A stretch of 64,000 nt of DNA, from NCBI GenBank assembly GCA_963664245.1, contig OY760934.1, positions 2,976,001 to 3,040,000 of the forward strand. The letters are read 5' to 3'. The translations under genes were made by a program, and so were the position numbers. The stretch's first letter is position 1. Each line of letters opens with the position of its first letter. The notes under the pieces are model-generated. The model did no database searches. It saw nothing but the letters and a program-made list of their open reading frames with translations, and had not been told where the DNA came from. Shown here one piece after another: positions 53,962 through 61,870 of the stretch. The DNA is from GCA-2711565 sp963664245. Its GTDB lineage: Bacteria; Bacteroidota; Bacteroidia; Bacteroidales; GCA-2711565.

Positions 53962-54870
53962 ATGTCAGTAAAAATTGATGGTGTTACAAAAACCTATGGC
54001 AGGCAAAAAGCTTTAAAGAATATTTCTTTTGAAGCTGGGAAAGGCGAAATCCTTGGATTGCTTGGACCTAATGGTTCAGGTAAGTCAACCCTGATGAAAA
54101 TCATAACGTCGTTTATTACCCCTGATGAAGGTTTAGTTGAGGTTGCTGGCTTAAATGTGATAACGGATTCGATAAAAACCCGTTCAAAAATTGGCTATTT
54201 GCCCGAGCAAAATCCATTATACCCCGAAATGTATGTTTGGGAATACCTTGAATTTGTGGCCGGCTTACAAATTTCAAGAAGAAAACGAAAAACCCGCATT
54301 GAAGAATTAATCCGTTTAACCGGCTTGACTCCTGAACAAAACAAAAAAATCGGGCAGCTTTCAAAAGGGTACAGGCAGAGGGTTGGCTTGGCGCAGGCTT
54401 TAATGTACGATCCGGAAGTGTTAATTTTGGACGAACCCACCACCGGCCTGGATCCAAACCAGCTGAGTGAAATCAGAAAACTGATAAAAAAAATTGGGCA
54501 AAACAAAACGGTAATCCTCTCTACGCATATCATGCAGGAGGTTGAAGCTTTGTGTGACCGCGTAGTGATTTTAAAAGAAGGAAGCATAGTTGCCGATCAG
54601 AAAACAATTGAGCTGAAATCGGGTGAGAATGAAAAGTATTCGGTTATTGTGGAATTTAGTGATGAAGTTGCGTTTGAAGAACTATCAGGCATTGAAGGTA
54701 TTTTAAATGTTGAGCGGGTAAATGAAAACTGGATACTGGAATCTTCTTCTGCCCAAGATATACGTCCGCTTGTTTTTCAGTTTGCGGTTAACAAAGGTAT
54801 TCAGGTTCTTTCGATGAACAAAGAAGAAAAAACGTTGGAAACGGTTTTCCGTGATTTGACAAATAATTAG
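53962..54870 (+). CDS. gldA: GldA-type ABC transporter ATP-binding protein
   Basis: A 302-residue ATPase from ATG 53962 (MSVKIDGVTKTYGRQ). An upstream frame to 53929 adds 11 residues of non-family sequence. Walker A GPNGSGKS (35-42), Q-loop PEQNPLYPEMYVWEYLE, signature LSKGYRQRVGLAQAL, Walker B VLILDEPTTGLDPNQ and the H-loop STHIMQEVEAL are present, with a C-terminal regulatory domain. It matches the GldA subunit of the gliding-motility-associated exporter, although non-gliding Bacteroidetes also carry it. The permease partners GldF/GldG are not adjacent, so the name is by similarity. Confidence 0.85.
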   Translation: MSVKIDGVTKTYGRQKALKNISFEAGKGEILGLLGPNGSGKSTLMKIITSFITPDEGLVEVAGLNVITDSIKTRSKIGYLPEQNPLYPEMYVWEYLEFVAGLQISRRKRKTRIEELIRLTGLTPEQNKKIGQLSKGYRQRVGLAQALMYDPEVLILDEPTTGLDPNQLSEIRKLIKKIGQNKTVILSTHIMQEVEALCDRVVILKEGSIVADQKTIELKSGENEKYSVIVEFSDEVAFEELSGIEGILNVERVNENWILESSSAQDIRPLVFQFAVNKGIQVLSMNKEEKTLETVFRDLTNN

Positions 54871-54874
54871 ATTG

Positions 54875-54908
54875 TTTGAATCTATTTTAAATAATAGTTG
54901 TACCTTTG
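54875..54908 (+). promoter_or_regulatory. metK promoter
   Basis: TTTG at 54875-54878 and TACCTTTG at 54901-54908 with a 22-base spacer give a near-perfect Bacteroidetes promoter. Transcription would start just before the riboswitch. Confidence 0.75.
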
Positions 54909-54913
54909 CAATG

Positions 54914-54966
54914 CTAATGTGGAAAGATTTGATTGATTGCAACCACGGTAAAAAATGCTAAAGCAA
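54914..54966 (+). promoter_or_regulatory. SAM-II riboswitch upstream of metK
   Basis: The stem GTGG (54919-54922) pairs with CCAC (54943-54946). The loop contains AAAGATTT and the conserved ATTGCAA, followed by GGTAAAAAATGCTAAAGC (to 54964), whose GCTAAAGC element pairs back to form the SAM-II pseudoknot. The match to the published SAM-II sequence plan (stem, GATTT, TTGCAA, stem, AAAAATG.GCTAAA) is close over its whole length. It lies between a good promoter and metK (start 55023), so SAM would repress its own synthase. Confidence 0.9.
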
Positions 54967-55022
54967 ATATACCAGCCAATCAAAATCTTCCGAAGACTTT
55001 TAATTGTTTAAAATTTTAAAAA

Positions 55023-56312
55023 ATGGGATATTTATTTACGTCAGAGTCAGTTTCGGAGGGGCATCCCGATAAAGTTGCTGACCAAATTTCTGATGCCATA
55101 TTAGACGATATGTTGCGCCACGATCCAAACTCAAAAGTGGCATGCGAAACCTTGGTAACTACGGGTCTGGTGGTTTGTAGCGGTGAGGTTAAAACCAATG
55201 CCTGGGCCGATGTTAGCGGTCTGGCCCGCAGGGTAATTGCTGATATTGGCTACACCAAAGCCGAATATCGTTTTGATGCAAACTCTTGTGGTATTATTTC
55301 AACCATCCACGAGCAATCATCCGACATTAACCAGGGAGTAGTTCGCCAATCGGATGAAGAGCAAGGAGCCGGCGACCAGGGAATGATGTTCGGCTATGCC
55401 AACAAAGAAATGGACAATTTTATGCCGATGACGATCGAGTTGTCGCATATTTTCCTGCAGGAGTTGGCGGCTATTCGCCGTGAAGGTAAAAAAATGAAAT
55501 ATCTTCGTCCCGATTCAAAATCGCAGGTTACGGTTGAATATGCCGATAACGGCAAGCCTTTGCGTATCGACACCATTGTAATCTCGACCCAGCACGATGA
55601 TTTTGCCCCGGAGGCCGAAATGCTGGAAAAAATTAAAACTGATGTTGAGAAGATTTTAATTCCACGGGTTAAAAAAGTAATTCCGCTAAGGGTAAAACGC
55701 TTGTTCAAAAACGATTATAAATTGTTTGTGAACCCTACCGGGAAATTTGTAATCGGCGGGCCTCATGGCGATACCGGCTTAACCGGGCGTAAAATTATTG
55801 TGGATACTTACGGCGGAAAAGCGGCTCATGGAGGAGGAGCTTTCTCCGGTAAAGATTCTTCAAAAGTGGACCGTTCGGCGGCTTATGCCACACGTCATAT
55901 TGCCAAAAATATGGTGGCGGCAGGTGTAGCCGATGAAATGTTGGTTCAGGTGGCTTATGCTATTGGCGTGGCCGAACCGGTGGGTGTTTTTGTAAAAACT
56001 TACAAAACAGCCAAGGTTAAAGATGAAAACGGCAAAAAACTAAGTGACGGCGAAATCGCCGAAAGGATCAAAAAAATATTTGATCTTCGTCCGTATGCCA
56101 TTGTAAGACGCTTTGGTTTGAAGAACCCTATTTTTGAGCCTACAGCATCTTATGGACATTTTGGACGCGATCATTACACCAGAGAGGTGGAAGTGTTCTA
56201 CGAAGACGAAAACACTTTTAAAAAGGATGGGAAAACCGTTAAAAACGTAGCATTTTTTGCCTGGGAAAAACTAGATTATGTAGATGAGATAAAGAAAGAA
56301 TTCGGATTATAA
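55023..56312 (+). CDS. metK: S-adenosylmethionine synthase
   Basis: A 429-residue enzyme forming SAM from methionine and ATP. Motifs: FTSESVSEGHPDKVADQISDA is read as SVSEGHPDKVADQISDA (about 7-23), the signature GAGDQGMMFGYA (about 118-129), GGPHGDTGLTGRKI, and GGGAFSGKDSSKVDRSAAY. Length and C-terminus are those of the Bacteroidetes type (longer than the 384-residue E. coli enzyme). The gene is preceded by a SAM-II riboswitch and followed by a terminator. Confidence 0.97.
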   Translation: MGYLFTSESVSEGHPDKVADQISDAILDDMLRHDPNSKVACETLVTTGLVVCSGEVKTNAWADVSGLARRVIADIGYTKAEYRFDANSCGIISTIHEQSSDINQGVVRQSDEEQGAGDQGMMFGYANKEMDNFMPMTIELSHIFLQELAAIRREGKKMKYLRPDSKSQVTVEYADNGKPLRIDTIVISTQHDDFAPEAEMLEKIKTDVEKILIPRVKKVIPLRVKRLFKNDYKLFVNPTGKFVIGGPHGDTGLTGRKIIVDTYGGKAAHGGGAFSGKDSSKVDRSAAYATRHIAKNMVAAGVADEMLVQVAYAIGVAEPVGVFVKTYKTAKVKDENGKKLSDGEIAERIKKIFDLRPYAIVRRFGLKNPIFEPTASYGHFGRDHYTREVEVFYEDENTFKKDGKTVKNVAFFAWEKLDYVDEIKKEFGL

Positions 56313-56315
56313 AAT

Positions 56316-56346
56316 AAAAAAGCCCGGGATTTATTCCGGGCTTTCT
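56316..56346 (+). terminator. Terminator after metK (probably bidirectional)
   Basis: AAAAAGCCCGG and CCGGGCTTTCTT form a stem around GATTTATT, 6 bases after the metK stop. It also faces the converging gene at 56371. Confidence 0.88.
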
Positions 56347-56370
56347 TATAAAAGATTGTATAATCTGGGT

Positions 56371-56778
56371 TTAGTCACTCTCTATGGTGTATTTTGATGT
56401 TGTCGATTGTAAAATGTTTCTAAGTTCTAATTTGTTTTCTGAAATAATTATTATCTCATAGATTGATATTTGTTCACGAGTTTGATCCATACAACAAACA
56501 ATGTATTTCCCATTTCTGATATTCCCAACCTTTGTTTCATCAAAAATTTCAACAATTACATTTGATAAATAATAATCTGATATTGCTATAAGTTCATTAT
56601 TTAGATGCACATTTTCTTTTGTTGAGGTGAAAAAAGATGATATCTTTTTATCTGTTAAATCATCCATTACCCAGGTTTTGTTGGTTAGTAAATCACATGT
56701 ATCGACAGTAGGTTCCTGAGAAAAAGCAAATTCTCCTATAATTAGAAAGAGTAAAATTATGAGTATTGGATTCTTCAT
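56371..56778 (-). CDS. Secreted protein of unknown function (135 aa)
   Basis: A signal peptide (MKNPILIILLFLIIGEFAFS) followed by a small domain rich in strands (TWVMDDLTDKKISSFF, KYIVCCMDQTREQISIYEI). This resembles lipocalin-like small secreted proteins of Bacteroidetes, but I do not recognise a family. There is no lipobox. It is separated by 13 bases from the upstream SIMPL-domain gene on the same strand and is likely co-transcribed with it. Confidence 0.65.
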   Translation of the reverse strand: MKNPILIILLFLIIGEFAFSQEPTVDTCDLLTNKTWVMDDLTDKKISSFFTSTKENVHLNNELIAISDYYLSNVIVEIFDETKVGNIRNGKYIVCCMDQTREQISIYEIIIISENKLELRNILQSTTSKYTIESD

Positions 56779-56791
56779 TTAAAAGATATTT

Positions 56792-57493
56792 TCATTTCAA
56801 TACAAACCGGCACATAATCGTGCTTTCCAGTTTTATTTTTTCAAATTCAAAATTTTGTAAAGGTTCGTCTATAGATTTCCTTCCAAGAAGTGTAGATGCT
56901 CCTCGAATTCGGATGTTGTTAGATTCAAAAGTTGGATTTCCAAAATTATTTTCTCCGATAAAAATTGCTCTCCCTGCTTCTTGTTTAATCGCATTAGCTA
57001 AGAAAATAGCTTTTTCTTTTGCTGCTTTTATGGCGTTAATTTTAACTTCTTTCCGGTATTCTTCAATTTTGCTGTTTTCCACTTTCTCGATTGAAACATT
57101 TGATATACCAACTTCTTCAAGTCCTAGGAATATTTCAGCAACCGTTTTGCCGTCTTTAGCAATAACTTGGTATTCTTTTGACAGGTAAATTTTGTTTTTG
57201 GCCAACATGTGAAATTTGATATTGCTGGCCATGTCTTTGATAAAGACATCTTTTTCGAGGTCAATCCCAATTTTTTTTAGTTTTTTTATCAGTTTTTCTT
57301 CAAGCTCCGGCACAGATACCCTGTTTTTGCTATCGCTCTCAGAGAGTAAAACCTTGATGTAGATTCTGTCTGGTACAACTTCCATTTCGGCTTTGCCGGT
57401 AACTTCAATATAATTTTGATCGATGAAGTTTTTAGTTTGCGCAAAACTGCTTATTGAGGCGGCTAAAAATATTATTACAAGTAATTTTTTCAT
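56792..57493 (-). CDS. SIMPL-domain (DUF541) periplasmic protein
   Basis: A 233-residue protein with a signal peptide (about 1-18, ending SFAQ) and a SIMPL/DUF541 domain: YIEVTGKAEMEVVPDRIYI at the start, VSIEKVENSKIEEYRKEVKINAIKAAKEKA split across the middle, and a C-terminal RCRF-like end (IMCRFVLK). Family members are periplasmic or surface oligomers of uncertain function. It forms an apparent pair with the small secreted protein downstream. Confidence 0.82.
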   Translation of the reverse strand: MKKLLVIIFLAASISSFAQTKNFIDQNYIEVTGKAEMEVVPDRIYIKVLLSESDSKNRVSVPELEEKLIKKLKKIGIDLEKDVFIKDMASNIKFHMLAKNKIYLSKEYQVIAKDGKTVAEIFLGLEEVGISNVSIEKVENSKIEEYRKEVKINAIKAAKEKAIFLANAIKQEAGRAIFIGENNFGNPTFESNNIRIRGASTLLGRKSIDEPLQNFEFEKIKLESTIMCRFVLK

Positions 57494-57586
57494 GGTGTGT
57501 TGATTTTAATTAATAATCTTTTGAGTAAATAAATTTAAAAGTACAAAATATTAGTTGTGGGATTTCTGGTAAAAAGTTAAATAATC

Positions 57587-59425
57587 TTAACTCATTCTTG
57601 CAATTAGGACTAAAATTACCAATGAATTATTAAAAATATGAAGTAGTATACCTGCTAACAATCCTCCGGATTTTTTCCTCAGAATACCGGATGTTATTCC
57701 AAATAAGAAAAATATAGGAAATAAGAATAAGCTCATATGCAATATTCCAAATAACGTTGCTTGAATGAGGTTGGCTATTACGAAATTAGTATATCTCTGA
57801 CATGATTCAAGAATTGCCCCACGAAATATTATTTCTTCATATATCGGGATCAAACCCCCTATAATCAGAAAGCCTATAAGATATCCGCAAAATTCTAAAA
57901 CTCCTTTTATTTCAGTGTTTGAAGCGAGTAGACCATTTTTAAGACATGTAATATCGTTGGGCGATATATTAAGTTTTGCTCCAATTAAAACATAAAAACC
58001 AATAATGAGCCTAAAAGCTATAAATAAAGCGAGAGGCATTAATATATTGCGAGTAACAGACCAATTCTTGCTAAAAAAGATGTTTATATTGGTGTTTCTC
58101 AGGCAATAAATAGTAAGTAAAGCCATAACTGAAACAAAAACAACGAATGTTTTCCCTTCATCAATTAAGGTATGTTCATAATCTGGGTAATCAGAAAAAG
58201 AACTATAGAGGTGTTGTGGTGAAACTATAGACGATAATAAAGTGGCAATTAAGTAACCGCTGCTTATTATCCAAAAGCTCTTTAATCCCCAATTAAATTT
58301 ATCGAGATTGTGCTTTAATTTCCATTTATGACCTATGAAATAAACAGGGAGTATCCAAATAGATGGTAGTATTATAAATAATGCTATTGTAAGTAAGAAC
58401 AAAATCAAGCCTCCAAAATGATTTAGTTCCCAAGCAAGAAGAGGGTTTTGGAAGAAAAGTTTTAGCCTGTATAATCCCAATGGGTCTGTGCTAAATCCAA
58501 TATCTCGGAACTCATTATAAGATTCTAAGGCGAGTTTTGAAGATTGAAATTTTAGGTCATGTTCTAAAAGTCTTCGCAAAGCATCCTCTTTTGACCAATA
58601 TAGGGAAGTGTCTTTTGTTAAGTAAATTCTTGCTAAATTATATTGTCCATTACCTTCAAAAGTTTTAGCTATTTCTGCATTGTTGTTGTATGAGGAATCA
58701 ATTTTTTCTACTTCTTTATATACTTCCAATGCTTCGTCGTATTGTTCAAGCTTTAAATACAGATCGGCTTTTTGTCCTAGCAGCCATGCATCACCAGTAG
58801 TATCTCTAACACCTTGCAATACTTTTAATGTCTTTTCTTTAAGATTATTGTTGAAAAGAATAGAAGCATATTCTAGACTTGCTTCGTATTTTTTGTCATA
58901 CTTAATTGCAGTTGAGATATATTTTAAAGCTTCTTTATTATTATCTTCATAGTAATAATAATATTCAGCTTTTTTGAAATATATTTCGCCTTTCGTTTTA
59001 TTTGTCCAATCATTCGGCAGTTCTACAAAACTAGTATCGGCTTTTTTAAAAGTGTTTATTAAATCTTCTCCCCACAAATAAGTAGTTTGGAATAAAATCA
59101 CTTCCGGATTAAATGGATATTTTTTTGTCAGAACAGAGACACAGCTATCAAAATAAGCTTGGTTGGGATTGAAATCTTCATCGATGTTGTACTGAGCAAA
59201 TTGAACATATTTGCAGCGTTCTATTTGTACTGCTATGTCATCCGGATTCTTTTCTAAATAATCATTGTAAATGCTAAGGTATTTGTCGTAAAGAATATTG
59301 TTGCTATTTTCAATTTTGTCAATAAAAATCTTGTGATCCAATTTTTCAGCTCCGTATAATAGATTGTTATAACTAATTATTACGATGAAAAAACTAGCAA
59401 TTGTAAAAAAGGATTTGTTTAGCAT
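57587..59425 (-). CDS. CPBP-family intramembrane protease with TPR-like N-terminus
   Basis: A 612-residue protein. After a signal peptide (about 1-26) comes an exported TPR-like region (about 30-315; IYFKKAEYYYYYEDNNKEALKYISTAIK, KALKVL-type helices). Several membrane helices follow (about 335-612), including the CPBP/Abi metalloprotease motifs EEIIFRG (Glu529-Glu530...Arg534), a helix with His (FGILHMSLF) and HIFNNSLVIL. Related proteins cleave membrane or CAAX-type substrates; the substrate here is unknown. TPR repeats fused to CPBP suggest recruitment of a protein partner. Confidence 0.82.
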   Translation of the reverse strand: MLNKSFFTIASFFIVIISYNNLLYGAEKLDHKIFIDKIENSNNILYDKYLSIYNDYLEKNPDDIAVQIERCKYVQFAQYNIDEDFNPNQAYFDSCVSVLTKKYPFNPEVILFQTTYLWGEDLINTFKKADTSFVELPNDWTNKTKGEIYFKKAEYYYYYEDNNKEALKYISTAIKYDKKYEASLEYASILFNNNLKEKTLKVLQGVRDTTGDAWLLGQKADLYLKLEQYDEALEVYKEVEKIDSSYNNNAEIAKTFEGNGQYNLARIYLTKDTSLYWSKEDALRRLLEHDLKFQSSKLALESYNEFRDIGFSTDPLGLYRLKLFFQNPLLAWELNHFGGLILFLLTIALFIILPSIWILPVYFIGHKWKLKHNLDKFNWGLKSFWIISSGYLIATLLSSIVSPQHLYSSFSDYPDYEHTLIDEGKTFVVFVSVMALLTIYCLRNTNINIFFSKNWSVTRNILMPLALFIAFRLIIGFYVLIGAKLNISPNDITCLKNGLLASNTEIKGVLEFCGYLIGFLIIGGLIPIYEEIIFRGAILESCQRYTNFVIANLIQATLFGILHMSLFLFPIFFLFGITSGILRKKSGGLLAGILLHIFNNSLVILVLIARMS

Positions 59426-59513
59426 AATGTAAACTGTTGATTAAATTTATTTTGGGGTGTTTTCCCAAATATAAGAAAAACTCTTAATAGAATGGGTTCT
59501 GGAGATAGAAAAT

Positions 59514-59885
59514 TTAATGCTGTACAATCAGTTTGCGGGTAATTTTAATATCGCCGTTTATAATCAGTGAGTATAGGTAAATCCCTCCGGTTAAATCACT
59601 GGTTTGAATGGTAATGGTTCCATTTAAACTTTCCAGTTTGTGCTCGCTTATCACCAAGCCTAATAACGAGCGAATGATAATTTTAGCTTCTTTGGTTTCT
59701 TTGGGGAGGTTGTAATCAATTTTTGTTTCGGCATCGGCCGGATTTGGATAAGCCATTGAGATCATCTCCGGTTCAGGAGTGGTATAAGTAGTGTTTTTAT
59801 CAGACGAAGGGTTTGTGTTCCCTTGTGCCTGAACATTTACTATCGCAAATAATACAATAAATATGAATAGTAAACGTTTTATCAT
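59514..59885 (-). CDS. Miniature T9SS-sorted secreted protein
   Basis: A 123-residue protein made almost only of export signals: a Sec signal peptide (about 1-20, ending NVQAQ), about 20 residues of Thr/Pro/Ser linker, then a type A type-IX secretion sorting domain (about 42-123: AYPNPADAETKIDY, EAKIIIRSLLGLVI, GGIYLYSLIINGD, KLIVQH). No catalytic domain is present. It may be a remnant of a larger cell-surface protein or a genuine small surface protein. It stands alone. Confidence 0.85.
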   Translation of the reverse strand: MIKRLLFIFIVLFAIVNVQAQGNTNPSSDKNTTYTTPEPEMISMAYPNPADAETKIDYNLPKETKEAKIIIRSLLGLVISEHKLESLNGTITIQTSDLTGGIYLYSLIINGDIKITRKLIVQH

Positions 59886-60049
59886 AGGCTTATTTTACCG
59901 TTTTTATACTTTTTTACATCGTAAATATAAAGAATAATAGCTGTTAATCCCAACATATTTTAATATTTCTTAACAAATATTTGTTAAGTAGTTGGGGGTA
60001 AAAAGTAAAGCCTGCTTAGATTTGTTTGGGCTTTTGTTCGATAAAAATT

Positions 60050-60472
60050 TTATTTCCAGAGGATTAGAGTGAGTGTGATGACAAATATCATCAGTATGCG
60101 ATATGTTGCGGTAATCCAGAATAATTTCAGGGGTCTGCGGCTGTAAAGAAAATCAGATAATTGGTTCCCGGCATATAAAAACAACCCAAAAAGAATACTT
60201 AACGGAATAGCATGCCCCCAGAAATTAACTCCCCAGGTTGCAATAACGGTGCCCATTACAAAGGATGTTAAAAAGGTTGTGATCAGTGTGATAAGCATTG
60301 CTTTTATTCCTCCTCTTTTCAAATCTTCTTCCGTGAAACCTTCCAGTTTCATCCACAGCTTGCCAAAAAGTGCTTTTGAATACCAGAGTGCTCCTAAAAT
60401 ATAAGCAGCAATAGTTGCAATACCCACAGCCAGCCAGTTAATAGCTCCAAGATTAATAATGCATTCGTTCAT
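60050..60472 (-). CDS. DUF1761 integral membrane protein
   Basis: A 140-residue protein with four predicted membrane helices (about 11-32, 55-77, 84-104 and 117-137) and the DUF1761 feature ALWYSKALFGKLWMKLEGFTEE. Function unknown. It lies 3 bases downstream of a ModE-type regulator gene on the same strand, forming a two-gene operon. Confidence 0.8.
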   Translation of the reverse strand: MNECIINLGAINWLAVGIATIAAYILGALWYSKALFGKLWMKLEGFTEEDLKRGGIKAMLITLITTFLTSFVMGTVIATWGVNFWGHAIPLSILFGLFLYAGNQLSDFLYSRRPLKLFWITATYRILMIFVITLTLILWK

Positions 60473-60475
60473 GAT

Positions 60476-60850
60476 TTATTTGATTTTGTTTTTGAACTCC
60501 CTAAAAGCAGTTTCAATATTCTCATCAAATGATTGTTGCAGGGCTTCGTAGGCTTCCAGTAATTTGCGAGCCTTTTCTGTAACGATAGACATTCCTCCGC
60601 TTTTTCCGCCTCGTTGTCTTTCTAACAAAGAATAACCCAAAACTTCTTCCGCTTTTTTTAAATCGCCCCAGGCTTTTCGGTAGCTGACACCAATTTCTTC
60701 GGCTGCCGCTTTTAACGATTTGCTTTCGAGAATATGTTTTAATAAACGGTACTCTGTATCGCCAATTACGCCATCACCTGTGACGGATGATAACCATAAT
60801 TTGTAATTCAAAAATACTTTCTGGTAGCCGTTTTTTCCTTTAATCCTCAT
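60476..60850 (-). CDS. ModE/LysR-type winged helix regulator
   Basis: A 124-residue single-domain DNA-binding protein: GDTEYRLLKHILESKSLKAAAEEIGVSYRKAWGDLKKAEEVLGYSLLERQRGGKSGG (about 28-84) is split by normal spacing and matches the N-terminal HTH of ModE, including the SYRKAW recognition helix and the GG wing. It lacks the molybdate-binding (MOP) domain. Such stand-alone ModE-N proteins occur near molybdate transport in some bacteria; here the partner is DUF1761. Confidence 0.82.
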   Translation of the reverse strand: MRIKGKNGYQKVFLNYKLWLSSVTGDGVIGDTEYRLLKHILESKSLKAAAEEIGVSYRKAWGDLKKAEEVLGYSLLERQRGGKSGGMSIVTEKARKLLEAYEALQQSFDENIETAFREFKNKIK

Positions 60851-60994
60851 GTTTTATTTTATGGGCAAACATTCAATATTGTCGGTAAAAATATGAAAAT
60901 TTTCCAAGTGCGTTCTTTCTTTTACTAATCATGTAATAATTTATAATCAATTAATTTTATATCTTTGTTTAGAATATTTCTAAATAACGCACTC

Positions 60995-61480
60995 ATGAAA
61001 AAACTACTCAAACAAATACTTGTTATTGGATTTGTCGCCTTTATTGGCCAACAAACCTTTGCTCACTGCGAAATTCCTTGTGGAATTTATGATGATGAAT
61101 TACGTGTTTCGCTTTTGTATGAACACTTTACAACTATTGAGAAATCGATGAAAATGATTAATGATCTGAAAAATTCGGACGATGTTAATCAGCAAATACG
61201 TTGGGTGATGAATAAAGAAGATCACGCTAAAAAAGTTCAGGATATTGTGTCGCAATATTTTTTGCATCAACGAATCAAACCGCTTGACCCTGAAAATGAT
61301 AAGTTTGCGAAATACCAAAAAGAGTTAACCTTGCTGCATCAGATTTTGGTGTATGCCATGAAAACAAAACAAACAACCGATTTGGAATATGTTAAAAAAT
61401 TAAGAGAAACTTTAAAGAAGTTTGAAGATTCATATTTTGAAGGCATTCACCGGCATAATTTAGATGGGAGCCATAAATAG
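60995..61480 (+). CDS. sodN: Nickel superoxide dismutase with Sec signal peptide
   Basis: Start ATG 60995 (MKKLLKQIL); an upstream ATG at 60965 overlaps the -7 box TATCTTTG (60960-60967), which excludes it. The leader (about 23 residues, ending QQTFA) is followed exactly by HCEIPCGIYDDELR, the Ni-binding hook of NiSOD (His1, Cys2, Cys6 after cleavage, with Pro5 and Tyr9). The remaining helices (about 45-161) match NiSOD length. The enzyme dismutates superoxide. In most NiSODs the peptidase SodX frees the N-terminal His; here a signal-peptidase site does so, implying a periplasmic enzyme. Confidence 0.86.
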   Translation: MKKLLKQILVIGFVAFIGQQTFAHCEIPCGIYDDELRVSLLYEHFTTIEKSMKMINDLKNSDDVNQQIRWVMNKEDHAKKVQDIVSQYFLHQRIKPLDPENDKFAKYQKELTLLHQILVYAMKTKQTTDLEYVKKLRETLKKFEDSYFEGIHRHNLDGSHK

Positions 61481-61493
61481 GAAAGCGTTCACG

Positions 61494-61532
61494 CCCAGTC
61501 ATCGGTTGACTTTAAGTCAACCGATGACTGGG
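61494..61532. repeat. Perfect 39-nt palindrome
   Basis: CCCAGTCATCGGTTGAC (61494-61510) is the exact inverse of GTCAACCGATGACTGGG (61516-61532), with TTTAA between; the inner TT/AA can extend the stem. It lies between sodN and ppnP (convergent), 13 bases after the sodN stop and 6 before the ppnP stop. No T-run follows on either side, so it is either a dispersed repeat or a bidirectional terminator lacking a tract. Confidence 0.75.
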
Positions 61533-61538
61533 TAAATG

Positions 61539-61820
61539 TTATTTATACAGGCAGCGGTAAGAAGTATCTTCGTCGACCTTCACTTTAAATTTTACATCTT
61601 TCTCTACCTTGAAAGTTTCAAATGCTGTATAGGTTTTCCATTCGGTTTCGCCGGGTTGTTGAACCGTCATTTCGCCCGAAGTAACGGTCATAAATTCAAC
61701 GGTTGAGGTTCCGAATTCGTATTCGCCGGCAGCCATTACCCCAATGGTAGCTGTGCCTTCAGTGGTTTCAAAAGCGATGGATTTTACCTTGCCATCAAAA
61801 TATTCGTTGGTTCTAAACAT
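61539..61820 (-). CDS. ppnP: Pyrimidine/purine nucleoside phosphorylase PpnP
   Basis: A 93-residue single-domain cupin of the UPF0345/DUF1255 family: NEYFDGKVKSIAFETTEGTATIGVMAAGEYEFGTSTVEFM split by normal spacing, TVTSGEMTVQQPGE, and ETFKVEKDVKFKVKVDEDTSYRCLY. The E. coli member phosphorolyses several nucleosides to free bases. Length and motifs are normal. It converges on sodN. Confidence 0.92.
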   Translation of the reverse strand: MFRTNEYFDGKVKSIAFETTEGTATIGVMAAGEYEFGTSTVEFMTVTSGEMTVQQPGETEWKTYTAFETFKVEKDVKFKVKVDEDTSYRCLYK

Positions 61821-61870
61821 AAATTATCGTTTTTTTTAAAGATTAGTAAATATAAAAAAAGGATGTTCAT

